DNA of 64,000 nucleotides from positions 32,387 through 96,386 of the forward strand of contig DRMH01000012.1 of the NCBI GenBank assembly GCA_011322625.1. The letters are read 5' to 3'. Every line of letters begins with the position of its first letter. Within the stretch, counting starts at the first letter, position 1. This DNA comes from Thermosulfurimonas dismutans (GTDB lineage Bacteria > Desulfobacterota > Thermodesulfobacteria > Thermodesulfobacteriales > Thermodesulfobacteriaceae). This document shows positions 1-8,398 of the stretch, piece by piece. The notes below the pieces were generated by a model. It was not told the DNA's origin and ran no database searches. It worked only from the letters and a program-made list of their open reading frames with translations. A program made the translations under genes and the position numbers.

Positions 1-2
1 TT

Positions 3-518
3 CCGGCCTTTCTTGAGAATCCTCCGGACCGATGCTATTACTGCAAACGCGAGCTTCTGGTCCGTTTTCAGGAGGAAGCCGGGGGGAGGGTCCTCTGCGA
101 CGGGACCCAGGCCGATGACCTGCGAAGCGATCGTCCGGGGCTCAGGGCTCTGCGGGAACTCGGGGTAAGGAGTCCTCTGGCTGAAGCGGGTCTTTCCAAG
201 GAGGAGGTTCGGGCCCTGGCCCGAAATCTGGGGCTCCCTCAGGCCCGCAAACCCCCTTCACCGTGCCTGGCCACCCGTTTCCCCCCCGGGGAACCGGTGA
301 GGCGGGAGGCCCTGGTGAGGGTGGCCCGGGCCGAGGAGACCCTGAGGAAGAGGCTGGGCCTTGAGGTCCTTCGGGTGCGGTTTGTGCGCGGGGAGGCCCG
401 CCTGGAGGTACCCCCCTCCGAGATGGAAAGGGTCTTCGCCCGACGTCGGGAAATTTCCCGGTGTCTTCTGGATTTGGGATTTAAACGCGTAAGTCTGGAC
501 CTTATCGGTTATTTTTAG
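3..518 (+). CDS. larE: LarE-type ATP-dependent sacrificial sulfur transferase, 3' part
   Basis: The open frame runs in from the left edge and ends at TAG 516-518, giving the last 171 residues; the N-terminal PP-loop is outside the window. Visible family features are the NPPDRCYYCK segment, where the Cys that donates sulfur in LarE-type enzymes sits, then GTQADD and KPPSPCLATRFPPGEPV, and the C-terminal domain. LarE builds the nickel-pincer cofactor of lactate racemase-type enzymes by sulfur transfer to the pyridinium dicarboxylate intermediate. No larA, larB or larC is visible, so the physiological substrate here is inferred from family only. Confidence 0.85.
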   Translation, partial: PAFLENPPDRCYYCKRELLVRFQEEAGGRVLCDGTQADDLRSDRPGLRALRELGVRSPLAEAGLSKEEVRALARNLGLPQARKPPSPCLATRFPPGEPVRREALVRVARAEETLRKRLGLEVLRVRFVRGEARLEVPPSEMERVFARRREISRCLLDLGFKRVSLDLIGYF

Positions 519-524
519 TAGAAT
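496..524 (+). promoter_or_regulatory. Candidate sigma70-type promoter for the PhoU gene
   Basis: TGGACC (496-501) and TAGAAT (519-524) are separated by 17 nt, overlap the end of larE, and lie about 35 nt before the phoU ATG, which has a GAGGAG ribosome site at 543-548. Pattern match only. Confidence 0.4.
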
Positions 525-558
525 TTTTACGCGGAAATAAATCGAGGAGTCAGCCGGA

Positions 559-1881
559 ATGAGTATTCTGGTGGAAAGGGATCTGATGGAAATTCGTAAC
601 CATCTCCTAGAGATGTGTCATCTGGTGGTGGAGATGGTACGTTCGGCGGTGGTGGCCTTTGAGCGACGGGATCCGGAGCTGGCCCGCCGGGTGATCGAAC
701 AGGACACCCGGATCGATGAGCTGGATTTGAAGATCGACCAGATCTGTCTGGAGACCATCGCCCTCAAGCATCCGGTGGCCAGCGACCTGCGGTTTGTGGT
801 TTCCACCCTGGACATGATCCGGGATCTGGAGCGTCTGGGGGATCAGGCGGTCAACATTGCCGAAAGGGTGCCCCGGTTGCTTTCCCTGCCCCAGGTGTTC
901 ACCTGCCCGGTGGACCTTTCGGAGATGGCGCGCAAGGCCCTGCGTATGCTGGAGGAGGTCATCAACGCCTTCGTGGCCCGCGACGCCCAGAAGGCCCGGG
1001 AGATCAAGAGCTGGGATGACGAGGTGGATCGGTACAAGAAGATAGTGATCGAACGCATGGTGGAATGCATGGAGAGGAAACCGGAGGTGGTCCGGGCCGG
1101 GGTGGAGTATATCATTGTGGCCCAGAATCTGGAACGGGTGGCGGATCTGGCCACCAATATGGCCGAGGAGATCATCTATATCGTGGAAGGCAAACTGGTC
1201 AAACACGAGGAGGTGATTCCGGAATTCAAACCCGCGGAGCGTCCCGATCTCTTCGAGCTTCTGGAAAGACATGCCCGTCTGGTGATAGAATGCACCGAAC
1301 GTCTTCCCCTGGCGCTGGAGGCTTATTTTCAGCAGAACACCGGGCGGTTGCAGGAGATCTCCGAGGATATCATCGCCATCGAACGCGAGGCCGATCGCCT
1401 CAAGCAGAACATCCGGGGACATCTTCCCTACGGACTTATTACCCCGGTGGATAAGTTCGAGCTTTTCCTGTTTCTCAAGGAGCAGGATGCGGTAGCGGAT
1501 GCCGCCGAGGATATCCTCAAATGGTTAACCTTCAAACAGGTGAGGGTTCCGGAAGAGCTGGCCCGGGAGATCCTCCGGCTGCTCGAGGAGAACGTAAAGA
1601 CCGCGGAGTATCTGGTTCCCCTGGTGGAAAAGGCCAAGGTCTATATAGAGCGCGGGGATGACATCTCCCGTCAGGATGCCAAGGAAATCGTCCGCAATAT
1701 CCGGCAGCGGGAGCATGAAAACGATCTCCTGGCTACGGAGATCAAGCGCAAGATCTTCGCCCTTGATGAGGACTTCTTTAAGGTTTATTTTCTATTGAAG
1801 CTTCTGGAATACATCTGTGAGATTTCCGGGCGGACGGAGAATGCGGCGGATCTGATGCGAGCCATGATCGCCAAAGCCTAG
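559..1881 (+). CDS. PhoU / DUF47 (Pit accessory-type) fusion protein
   Basis: 440 residues, about twice the length of a PhoU. Residues 1 to about 220 are a PhoU protein with the tandem helical repeats (DELDLKIDQ...LKHPVASDLRF and DLERLGDQAVNIAERV; second copy near ARDAQKAREI...NLERVADLATNMAEEI). After a hinge near FKPAERPD, residues about 228-440 form a second helical bundle of the DUF47/TIGR00153 kind (HLPYGLITPVDKFELFLFLKEQDAVADAAEDI). PhoU controls the Pst transporter and phosphate two-component signalling; DUF47 proteins usually accompany Pit permeases. No transporter gene is adjacent. The ATG is supported by GAGGAG eleven bases upstream. Confidence 0.85.
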   Translation: MSILVERDLMEIRNHLLEMCHLVVEMVRSAVVAFERRDPELARRVIEQDTRIDELDLKIDQICLETIALKHPVASDLRFVVSTLDMIRDLERLGDQAVNIAERVPRLLSLPQVFTCPVDLSEMARKALRMLEEVINAFVARDAQKAREIKSWDDEVDRYKKIVIERMVECMERKPEVVRAGVEYIIVAQNLERVADLATNMAEEIIYIVEGKLVKHEEVIPEFKPAERPDLFELLERHARLVIECTERLPLALEAYFQQNTGRLQEISEDIIAIEREADRLKQNIRGHLPYGLITPVDKFELFLFLKEQDAVADAAEDILKWLTFKQVRVPEELAREILRLLEENVKTAEYLVPLVEKAKVYIERGDDISRQDAKEIVRNIRQREHENDLLATEIKRKIFALDEDFFKVYFLLKLLEYICEISGRTENAADLMRAMIAKA

Positions 1882-1891
1882 GGAGGACGGG

Positions 1892-3083
1892 ATGATAAAG
1901 GCAACCCTTCAGCCTGCGGAGATCAAAAACGAACTTCTTCGGGCCGAGGACAAGCTTTCCGAGTTAAGGAGGTGTCTTTGACCCGGCTTCCCTGAGGAAA
2001 CGTCTTTCCGAACTGGAAAAGGAGATTCTCCGTCCGGATTTCTGGGATTCTCCCTCGTCCCGAGAGATATTGAAGGAACGTTCCCGGTTGCAGGAGATCC
2101 TGTCCCGCTGGGAGGATCTAACCCGGGAGGTGGAGGATTTACGCGTTCTTTTTGAACTGGCGCTGGAGGAGGGCGACGAGGAGACCCTTCTGGAGGTCCA
2201 GAGGGGGCTGGCCAAGTTGCGGCGGGACCTGGAGGAGGAGGAATTGCGGATCCTTCTCTCCGGGGAGCATGATCACTCCAATGCCATTGTAACCATTCAT
2301 GCCGGGGCCGGGGGTACCGAGGCCCAGGACTGGGTGGAGATGCTTTTGCGGATGTACACGCGCTGGGCGGAGAAGAAAGGCTACCGGATCCGGGTGGTGG
2401 ATCTCCTCCCCGGGGAGGAAGCTGGGCTCAAGTATGTGACCTTCATGGTGGAGGGGCCCTATGCTTACGGGTACCTTAAGGCCGAAAAGGGGGTCCATCG
2501 ATTGGTGCGCATTTCCCCTTTCGACGCCAGCGGTCGCCGGCATACCTCCTTTGCCTCGGTTACGGTGATCCCGGAGATAGAGGAAAACATCGAGGTGGAG
2601 ATCCGTCCGGAGGACCTGCGCATTGAGACCATGCGGGCCTCGGGCCATGGGGGTCAACACGTAAACAAGACCGAAACCGCGGTGCGTATCACCCATCTTC
2701 CCACCGGGATTGTGGTCACCTGTCAGAACGAACGCAGCCAGCATCTGAACAAGGCTACGGCCCTGAAGATCCTCAAGGCCCGGCTTTACGAGCTGGAACG
2801 GCGTAAACTGGAGGAGAAGAAGGCCCAGTTAGCCGGGGAGAAGAAGGAAATCGCCTGGGGAAGCCAGATTCGTTCCTATATCCTTCAGCCCTACCGTCTG
2901 GTGAAGGACCACCGCACCGGTTACGAGACCGGCAATGTGGAGGCGGTACTGGATGGCGAGATAGATCCCTTTATTCGCACCTATCTTCTGACTCAGGCGG
3001 GCAAGGGTGGGGAGATGCCGGGATGGTCCGGTCCCGGCCCCCGGACGGAGAAGAAGGCGGAGGAGGTGCGTCTTGGCCCGTAA
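1892..3083 (+). CDS. prfB: Peptide chain release factor 2, with programmed +1 frameshift
   Basis: The gene reads ATG 1892 to CTT 1976-1978, meets TGA 1979-1981, and continues in the +1 frame from GAC 1980 to 3083: join(1892..1978,1980..3083), 396 residues. The shift site has the classic features: an internal Shine-Dalgarno-like AGGAGG just upstream, then CTT TGA C. The downstream part has the RF2 stop-codon reading tripeptide SPF (about residue 207) and the catalytic GGQ loop ([16 protein letters not shown], about residue 252). RF2 ends translation at UGA and UAA, and low RF2 favours the frameshift, an autoregulatory loop known in other bacteria. The C-terminus is longer than usual by about 25 residues and overlaps the start of carA. 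Confidence 0.95.
1964..1983 (+). promoter_or_regulatory. prfB programmed +1 frameshift signal
   Basis: AGGAGG at 1968-1973 followed at short distance by CTT TGA C (1976-1982). Ribosome pausing at the UGA with anti-SD pairing pushes the tRNA-Leu from CUU to UUU. The protein continues in frame directly after it, which supports recoding over a broken gene. Confidence 0.9.
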
Positions 3084-4206
3084 AAAGGGGGAAAGAGCCC
3101 TGGTTATGCTGGAGGACGGGACCCATTTCTGGGGCTGGTCTTTTACCGGTCCCGGTGAGGCCTTCGGGGAGATGGTCTTTAACACCGCCATGACCGGTTA
3201 TCAGGAGATCCTTACCGATCCCTCCTACAAGGGACAGATCGTGGCCATGACCTATCCCCTGATCGGGAATTATGGGGTGAATTCCGAGGATTCGGAGAGT
3301 CGGGGGATTCATGTGGAGGCCTTTGTGGTGCGGGAGTATCAGCCGCACTACAGTAACTGGCGAGCGGAAAAATCGCTGGCGGAGTGGCTTTCGGAAAACG
3401 GGGTGCTCGCCGTGGAGGGGATCGATACCCGGGCCCTTACCCGACACGTGCGCCTCTTCGGGGCCATGAAGGCCGGGATCACCACCGAGGACCTGGATCC
3501 CAAGAGGTTCCTGGAGCGGGTGAAGGAGAGTCCGGGGCTGGTGGGGCGGGACCTGGTGAAGGAGGTAACCTCCCCGCAACCCTACCGATGGCGGAAAGGG
3601 GCCATGGAGGAAGGAGTGGTTTCCTTTTCCGGAGAGGGGCGGATAAAGATCGCTGTACTGGATTGTGGGTTGAAGCTCAATCAGCTTCGGCTTTTTGAGG
3701 AAAGGGGTTGTGAGTGTGTGGTCTTTCCGGCCCATACCCCGGCCGAGGAGATTCTGGCTGCCGGGCCGGATGGGATCTTTCTTTCCAACGGTCCGGGGGA
3801 CCCGGCGGCCGTACCCTATGTGGTGGAAACGGTCAGGAATCTTCTGGGCAAGAGGCCCCTATTCGGTATCTGTCTGGGGCATCAGATGCTGGGGCAGGCC
3901 CTGGGGGCCTCCACCTATAAACTCAAATTCGGGCACCGGGGGGCCAACCATCCGGTAAAGGACCTCACCACCGGACGCATCGAGATTACCTCCCAGAACC
4001 ATGGTTTCTGCGTTCGGGCCGAGGAACTTCCTCCGGAGGTGGAGGTGACCCATATCAACCTGAACGATAATACCCTGGAGGGTATAAGACACCGGGAAAT
4101 TCCGGCCTTTTCAGTGCAATATCATCCGGAAAATGCACCGGGTCCGCACGATGCGGTGTATCTTTTCGATCGTTTCGTGGAGATGATTCGGGCCTATCTG
4201 GGATAG
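3073..4206 (+). CDS. carA: Carbamoyl-phosphate synthase small (glutaminase) subunit
   Basis: Makes ammonia from glutamine for the large subunit, feeding arginine and pyrimidine synthesis in the cytoplasm. The N-terminal CarA domain is clear ([18 protein letters not shown]), and the C-terminal class I glutaminase has the nucleophile in [10 protein letters not shown] and the His/Glu pair in [11 protein letters not shown]. The frame is open upstream to 3007, but that part is a low-complexity Arg-rich extension inside prfB. TTG at 3073 with AGGAGG at 3061-3066 gives 377 residues, the normal family length. It overlaps prfB by 11 nt and is followed immediately by ribF. carB is not in the window. 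Confidence 0.93.
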   Translation: MARKKGERALVMLEDGTHFWGWSFTGPGEAFGEMVFNTAMTGYQEILTDPSYKGQIVAMTYPLIGNYGVNSEDSESRGIHVEAFVVREYQPHYSNWRAEKSLAEWLSENGVLAVEGIDTRALTRHVRLFGAMKAGITTEDLDPKRFLERVKESPGLVGRDLVKEVTSPQPYRWRKGAMEEGVVSFSGEGRIKIAVLDCGLKLNQLRLFEERGCECVVFPAHTPAEEILAAGPDGIFLSNGPGDPAAVPYVVETVRNLLGKRPLFGICLGHQMLGQALGASTYKLKFGHRGANHPVKDLTTGRIEITSQNHGFCVRAEELPPEVEVTHINLNDNTLEGIRHREIPAFSVQYHPENAPGPHDAVYLFDRFVEMIRAYLG

Positions 4207-5154
4207 ATGAAGATTTATTATCCGCGGGATTTTCCCCTGCATTTAAAGAATCCGGTAGCCACCCTGGGTAATTTCGACGGGGTTCATGTGGGGCACCAGG
4301 CCCTCATTCGGGAGACGCTGGCCTGGGCCGATAGCCTGGGGGGAGAGCCTCTGGTGATAACCTTTGAGCCCCATCCGCGTAAGGTTCTCCAGCCGGCGGT
4401 CCCCCTTCGCCTTCTTACCCCCTTCGAGGAAAAGCTGGAATTTTTCGAGGAACTGGGGCTTTCCTCGGTGCTGATCATCCCCTTCGATCGGGAGGTGGCC
4501 GATCTTCCGGCCGAGGAGTTTGTAGAGGAATATCTGGTTTATGGCTTGAGATTAAGTGGTCTGGTGGTGGGGTTCAATTATCGGTTCGGGCGGGGGCGTA
4601 GCGGCGATTCCGATCTTCTGCGTCAGATGGGAGAGAGATACGGATTTCAGGTCCGGGTGATCCCTCCCCAGGTCCTGGATGGTCAGACGGTATCCAGCTC
4701 GCTCATAAGGGATTTCCTGCTTGAGGGCAAGGTCCGGCGGGGAGGAATATTTCTGGGGCGCCCCTATACCTTGCGGGGAAGGGTGATCCGGGGGGAGGCC
4801 CGGGGACATAGGCTGGGGTTTCCCACCGCCAATCTGGAGATCCCTTCCGAAAAACTCCTTCCGGCCCGGGGGGTCTATGCGGTAAAGGTGTTTTTCCGGG
4901 GGGAAGGAAAACCCGGGTTATTCCCCGGGGGCTGGCCCGGGGTGATGAACATAGGAGAAAAACCCACCTTCGGCCGCCACGCTCTGAGCGTGGAGGTGCA
5001 TATCTTCGATTTCGAAGGAGACCTCTACGGCCAGCTCCTGGAAGTGGAGGTACTTACTTTCCTGCGGCCGGAGAAGAAGTTTCCTTCCCCGACCGCCCTG
5101 ATCCAACAGATAGCCAAAGATTGTATGCAGGCCAGAAAATTGCTTGAAGCCTAG
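4207..5154 (+). CDS. ribF: Bifunctional riboflavin kinase / FAD synthetase
   Basis: 315 residues, the normal length. The N-terminal FMN adenylyltransferase domain has GNFDGVHVGH, the FEPHPRK loop and the SSSLIR motif. The C-terminal riboflavin kinase has GHRLGFPTANL, GVMNIGEKPTFG and the EVHIFDFEGDLYG strand. It converts riboflavin to FMN and FAD with ATP. The ATG directly follows the carA TAG, so the two are co-transcribed. Its stop codon overlaps the stop of the opposing HTH gene by four bases (CTAG). Confidence 0.95.
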   Translation: MKIYYPRDFPLHLKNPVATLGNFDGVHVGHQALIRETLAWADSLGGEPLVITFEPHPRKVLQPAVPLRLLTPFEEKLEFFEELGLSSVLIIPFDREVADLPAEEFVEEYLVYGLRLSGLVVGFNYRFGRGRSGDSDLLRQMGERYGFQVRVIPPQVLDGQTVSSSLIRDFLLEGKVRRGGIFLGRPYTLRGRVIRGEARGHRLGFPTANLEIPSEKLLPARGVYAVKVFFRGEGKPGLFPGGWPGVMNIGEKPTFGRHALSVEVHIFDFEGDLYGQLLEVEVLTFLRPEKKFPSPTALIQQIAKDCMQARKLLEA

Positions 5155-5387
5155 CCCTTTTTGCCCTTCTTGAGTTCCTCCACGAACTCATCAATAGGGT
5201 TTTTGCGTTTACCGGCTTTCTTAGGAATATTTACCCCGCGCTTGCGCAATTCACTTACCACTTTGGTAACCTGAAAGCGGCTTATGCCTAGCTTTTCGGC
5301 GATCTCCTGGGAGGTCATTTTATGATAATTTTCATAAATGAAACGGACATCCTCTTTAGTGATCATTCTGCTTCTTTTGCGTGCCAT
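5151..5387 (-). CDS. Small helix-turn-helix DNA-binding protein
   Basis: 78 residues. Residues about 10-50 form a homeodomain-like or resolvase-type HTH (VRFIYENYHKMTSQEIAEKLGISRFQVTKVVSELRKRG), with Lys/Arg-rich flanks suited to DNA binding. There is no ligand domain. AAGGAGGGG lies just upstream of the ATG and a good promoter lies at 5422-5449. I cannot assign a target. It could be an autoregulated transcription factor or a nucleoid-type protein. Confidence 0.7.
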   Translation of the reverse strand: MARKRSRMITKEDVRFIYENYHKMTSQEIAEKLGISRFQVTKVVSELRKRGVNIPKKAGKRKNPIDEFVEELKKGKKG

Positions 5388-5421
5388 GCTCTACCCCTCC
5401 TTTTCTGGATGTGATACTTTA

Positions 5422-5449
5422 ACCTTAATAGATTGATTTTGTTTGTCAA
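5422..5449 (-). promoter_or_regulatory. Promoter of the small HTH gene
   Basis: On the minus strand TTGACA (5449-5444), a 16-nt spacer and TAAGGT (5427-5422) precede a leader of about 30 nt with a strong AAGGAGGGG ribosome site. The -35 is a perfect consensus; the -10 is weak. Confidence 0.5.
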
Positions 5450-5453
5450 GAGT

Positions 5454-6206
5454 TTAATAGGAGATTTTGATGCTTTCTAAGCGAGTGAGAATTTCAGAAT
5501 GGGTTAAATCATGATGTAGAGGCGTAATGCTTATATAGCCTTGTTTCAAAGCTACTACATCGGTTTCCGGGTCTTCCTCCATGAATTCCTCTCCGCATTG
5601 CCAGTAATAAACATTCCCGTGAGGATCCAGACGTTTTTCAAAACGCTCTCTTAGTCTATTGGTGCCCTGGCGGGTGAATTTGATGCCTTTTATCTGTTGC
5701 GGAGGGAGATGGGGGATATTGACGTTCAAGCAGAAAGGAAAGGGAAGAGACCAGTGGAAGACTTGATCCACTAATACAGAAACGAAGTAGGCGGCAAAAC
5801 AGTAACTCTCCTGGCGATAGGCATCCAGGGACACGGCCAGGGCCGGCATACCCAGGATCGTGGCCTCGGTGGCTGCGGAGACCGTACCGGAATAAAGCAC
5901 GTTGATCCCTACGTTGGCTCCCCGGTTGATCCCGGAGATGACCATATCCACCGGGCCCACCAGTTCATAGAAAGCGAGTTTTACGCAGTCGGCAGGGGTG
6001 CCGTTTACCGCGTAGCCCCGAAACTCGCGGCCCCGGCGGACCATTCTTACCCGCAGGGGAACGGAAAGGGTGATGGCATGGCCCACGGCACTGCGCTCGG
6101 CCTCCGGGGCCACCACAATGACCTCATGATCCAGGGAAAGACACCGATAGAGCGCACACAGCCCCTCGGCGTAGATGCCGTCATCGTTGGTGAGAAGTAT
6201 CCTCAC
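5454..6206 (-). CDS. surE: 5'/3'-nucleotidase SurE
   Basis: 250 residues with the family signatures: the metal-binding NDDG at the N-terminus (MRILLTNDDGIYAEGL), GTPADCVKLA, and the SGINRGANVG...SGTVSAATEA phosphate/metal loop. SurE removes phosphate from nucleoside monophosphates and short polyphosphates. It is the last gene of an argJ - small Cys-rich - surE run on the minus strand, with its start inside the end of the upstream small gene. Confidence 0.95.
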   Translation of the reverse strand: MRILLTNDDGIYAEGLCALYRCLSLDHEVIVVAPEAERSAVGHAITLSVPLRVRMVRRGREFRGYAVNGTPADCVKLAFYELVGPVDMVISGINRGANVGINVLYSGTVSAATEATILGMPALAVSLDAYRQESYCFAAYFVSVLVDQVFHWSLPFPFCLNVNIPHLPPQQIKGIKFTRQGTNRLRERFEKRLDPHGNVYYWQCGEEFMEEDPETDVVALKQGYISITPLHHDLTHSEILTRLESIKISY

Positions 6207-6360
6207 CGCGGTTTTCCCCTTCCCTGCCCCGGTGTTCCTCCTTCCAGATGAGATAAAGCATGCACCCCGGGCGATGGGGACAGTAGTCGTGGGGGTGACG
6301 ACACCCTCCGGAAAGAGGGACTTCTTCCTGATATTTCATGCAGAATCCCTTTTCTTCCAT
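6181..6360 (-). CDS. Small Cys-rich protein between argJ and surE
   Basis: 59 residues: MEEKGFCMKYQ, then GGCRHPHDYCPHRPGC, then a hydrophobic/aromatic patch (MLYLIWKEE) and a polar tail. Four Cys and three His in the first 35 residues suggest a small metal-binding or redox fold. The frame is open to ATG 6390, but ATG 6360 has a TGAGGA ribosome site eight bases upstream and starts just after the argJ stop, so it is preferred. It overlaps surE by 26 nt. No function is recognised. The gap between argJ and surE is otherwise unexplained, which favours a real gene. Confidence 0.6.
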   Translation of the reverse strand: MEEKGFCMKYQEEVPLSGGCRHPHDYCPHRPGCMLYLIWKEEHRGREGENRGEDTSHQR

Positions 6361-6370
6361 GGATGGTTCC

Positions 6371-7531
6371 TCAGGTTCGGTATTCGGCATTGATCTTAAT
6401 ATACTCGTAGGAAAGGTCGCAGGTAAGTATTTCCACCGAGGCCGACCCCCGGGAAAGCCTTATCCGGAACGTGAACTCCGGGCGGCCCATCTCCCTCCGG
6501 GCCTCCTCTTCGGAAAGACCCCGGCCTTCTCTTACCAGGGGCACCTCGTTCACCAGGATCTCCACCCCCCGGGGATCAAGGCCCAGGCCGAGTTTGCCCA
6601 GGGCCACAAGGATCCGCCCCCAGTTGGGGTCTTCGCCGAAGAAAGCGGTCTTTACCAGAGGGGAGTCGGCCACGGCCCGGGCGAGCCTTTCCGCCTCCGT
6701 CGCATCCCGCGCCCCCTCCACCCTTATGCGCACCACCTTGGTGGCTCCTTCCCCGTCCTTTACCATGAGGTAGGAAAGCTCCCGGCACACCTCAAAAAGC
6801 GTCTTTCGGAAGGTTTCTTCCGCCTCCCGGGGAAGAACCCCAGCCCTTCCGTTGGCCAGGAGATAGACCGTGTCGTTGGTGCTGGTGTCTCCGTCAACGG
6901 TGATGCGATTGAAGGATTGATTTACCGCCTCGGAGAGGAGGCGCCTTAAGGTTTCGGCCGGGACTCCGGCGTCGGTAAGCAGGAAAGCCAGCATGGTGGC
7001 CATGTTCGGGGCGATCATCCCCGCCCCCTTGGCCAGCCCCAGGATCACGGCCCCGGTGCCCGGGATCTTCCGGCTTACCACCTTGGGAAAGGTATCGGTG
7101 GTCATCATGGCCCGGGCCACGAGTGCGGCCTTATCCCGGGAAAGGCCGGAGACGAGCTCCGGAAGACGGTCCTTGATCCGGGGAACGGGGAGCCGGGTGC
7201 CGATGACCCCGGTTGAGGCCGGAAGGATCTCCTCCGGCAAGACCCCGAGGCTCTGGGCCAGGGTCGCAAGGATTTCCCGGGCATCCGAAAGCCCCTCCGG
7301 CCCGGTGCAGGCGTTGGCGCAGCCGCTATTTACCAGCACGGCCCGTGCCGTCTCCCGGTTTTTAAGGCGCTCAAGCGCGAGGAGGACCGGCGCGGCCTTA
7401 AAGTCGTTCCGGGTAAAGACCCCGGCCCAGGCCGCCGGAACCTCGGAGATAATCAGCCCCAGGTCCGGCCGCCCCTGATACTTGATCCCGGCCTCCACCG
7501 CGGAAAAGAGAAAACCCTCCGGCACCAGCAT
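6371..7531 (-). CDS. argJ: Bifunctional glutamate N-acetyltransferase / ornithine acetyltransferase
   Basis: 386 residues. ArgJ recycles the acetyl group in arginine biosynthesis by transfer from N-acetylornithine to glutamate. Seen: the N-terminal VPEGFLFSAVEAGIK, NSGCANACTG, and the autoprocessing site MIAPNMATMLAFLLTDA, where cleavage before the Thr makes the alpha and beta chains. It ends INAEYRT as is normal for the family. Its promoter predicts a leaderless message. carA upstream in the window serves the same pathway. Confidence 0.95.
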   Translation of the reverse strand: MLVPEGFLFSAVEAGIKYQGRPDLGLIISEVPAAWAGVFTRNDFKAAPVLLALERLKNRETARAVLVNSGCANACTGPEGLSDAREILATLAQSLGVLPEEILPASTGVIGTRLPVPRIKDRLPELVSGLSRDKAALVARAMMTTDTFPKVVSRKIPGTGAVILGLAKGAGMIAPNMATMLAFLLTDAGVPAETLRRLLSEAVNQSFNRITVDGDTSTNDTVYLLANGRAGVLPREAEETFRKTLFEVCRELSYLMVKDGEGATKVVRIRVEGARDATEAERLARAVADSPLVKTAFFGEDPNWGRILVALGKLGLGLDPRGVEILVNEVPLVREGRGLSEEEARREMGRPEFTFRIRLSRGSASVEILTCDLSYEYIKINAEYRT

Positions 7532-7537
7532 GCCCTT

Positions 7538-7566
7538 ATCTTAAATCCTTTTTTCGGGGTTGACAA
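7538..7566 (-). promoter_or_regulatory. argJ promoter, predicted leaderless
   Basis: On the minus strand TTGTCA (7566-7561), a 17-nt spacer and TAAGAT (7543-7538) are followed by six bases and the ATG (7531). There is no room for a Shine-Dalgarno site. The -35 shares its bases with the divergent promoter of the rubredoxin-like gene. Confidence 0.6.
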
Positions 7567-7588
7567 AGTAGAGAATGTCTATTAACTT
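7560..7588 (+). promoter_or_regulatory. Promoter of the RCKP rubredoxin-like gene
   Basis: TTGACA (7560-7565), a 17-nt spacer and TAACTT (7583-7588), about 32 nt before the ATG. The -35 is the reverse complement partner of the argJ -35, so the two polymerases should exclude each other. Confidence 0.45.
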
Positions 7589-7620
7589 ATCTACAGAAGC
7601 TAAAAGCCAGGAGGTTCGAG

Positions 7621-7773
7621 ATGGCGGTCTGGAAATGTGAAAAATGCGGGTTCAGTAAGGAAAGTCGGTGTAAGCCCCGGAAGTGTCCGGAATGCGGCGA
7701 GGCCGGCACCTTCGTAAAGGAAGGGGCCGGGGCGAAGTCCTCGAGCCGGGGCGGATGTAAGAAATGTAAGTAG
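7621..7773 (+). CDS. RCKP-type rubredoxin-like small protein
   Basis: 50 residues, MAVWKCEKCGFSKESRCKP then RKCPECG, ending in a second Cys pair (GGCKKCK). The CxxC/CxxC knuckles resemble a rubredoxin iron or zinc site, and the RCKP-KKCPECG block is typical of small proteins in anaerobic deltaproteobacterial lineages. It has a GGAGG ribosome site (7610-7614), its own promoter and its own terminator, so it is monocistronic. Electron carrier or metal-binding regulator are both possible; the substrate is unknown. Confidence 0.8.
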   Translation: MAVWKCEKCGFSKESRCKPRKCPECGEAGTFVKEGAGAKSSSRGGCKKCK

Positions 7774-7810
7774 GCTTATTCCTGTCCCCCCTCCCTGCCT
7801 CCCTCCTCCT

Positions 7811-7844
7811 GCGGGGGCCCGCAACGGGCCCCCGCTTCTTATTT
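7811..7844 (+). terminator. Rho-independent terminator after the rubredoxin-like gene
   Basis: A perfect 11-bp stem (7811-7821 with 7825-7835), a CAA loop, then TTCTTATTT. The T tract overlaps the 3' end of the converging aldolase gene. Confidence 0.9.
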
Positions 7845-8397
7845 AAAAACGTCTTAAGAGCCGGGCGAGATAGGTCACGCGGGAGACCTTCTCGAGCACC
7901 AGGGCCAGGTTTACGGCCTCGGGAAGGTCCCGCCCCACACTTACGGCTCCGTGCCTTTCAAGGACCGCCACCCGGGCCTTCGCGAGGGCGCAGGCCACGG
8001 CCTCCGCAAGCTCCCTGGTTCCCGGGGGCTTAGGCGGAACCCGGGCCACCTCCCCGAGGAGGATCTCCCCCTCATAGAGGAGGTGCTCGCCGAAGTCGTG
8101 CCCGGCAAGGCTTAAGGCCAGGGTGTATGGGGGATGGGTGTGCACCACCGCGCGGACCCCGGGGTGTCGGCGATAAATCTCAAGGTGCATGGGAAGCTCC
8201 GAGGTGGGCCTTCCGGAAAGGACCCTCCCCGAGAGATCCACCTCGCAGATCTCCTCCGGGGAAAGCTCGGCCTTAAGCCCCCCTGAAGGGGTGATGAGGA
8301 TCTTCTCCCCCTCCCTTACGGAAAGATTCCCCTCGCTTCCGGAGATAAGCCCCTCCCGGGCGAGAAACCGCGTGTAGCGGGCAAGGGCCTTGCGCAT
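7843..8397 (-). CDS. Class II aldolase/adducin-family protein
   Basis: 184 residues, a single class II aldolase domain. Metal and substrate motifs are visible: GSEGNLSVR, TPSGG, VVHTHPPYT (two zinc-ligand His) and LERHGAVSVG (further His). The family includes L-fuculose-phosphate aldolase, ribulose-5-phosphate 4-epimerase and methylthioribulose-phosphate dehydratase. The short length and simple loops fit a fuculose-phosphate aldolase-like enzyme, but the sugar phosphate cannot be named. It starts two bases after the epimerase stop, so the pair is one operon. Confidence 0.8.
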   Translation of the reverse strand: MRKALARYTRFLAREGLISGSEGNLSVREGEKILITPSGGLKAELSPEEICEVDLSGRVLSGRPTSELPMHLEIYRRHPGVRAVVHTHPPYTLALSLAGHDFGEHLLYEGEILLGEVARVPPKPPGTRELAEAVACALAKARVAVLERHGAVSVGRDLPEAVNLALVLEKVSRVTYLARLLRRF

Positions 8398-8398
8398 T

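Noticed and set aside
1892-1981. prfB as a broken gene because of TGA at 1979
   Set aside because: The stop lies in the known programmed frameshift signal and both parts are intact.
3007-3072. Upstream start for carA giving an Arg-rich N-terminal extension
   Set aside because: That stretch is prfB coding sequence in another frame; TTG 3073 has AGGAGG at the right distance and gives the normal length.
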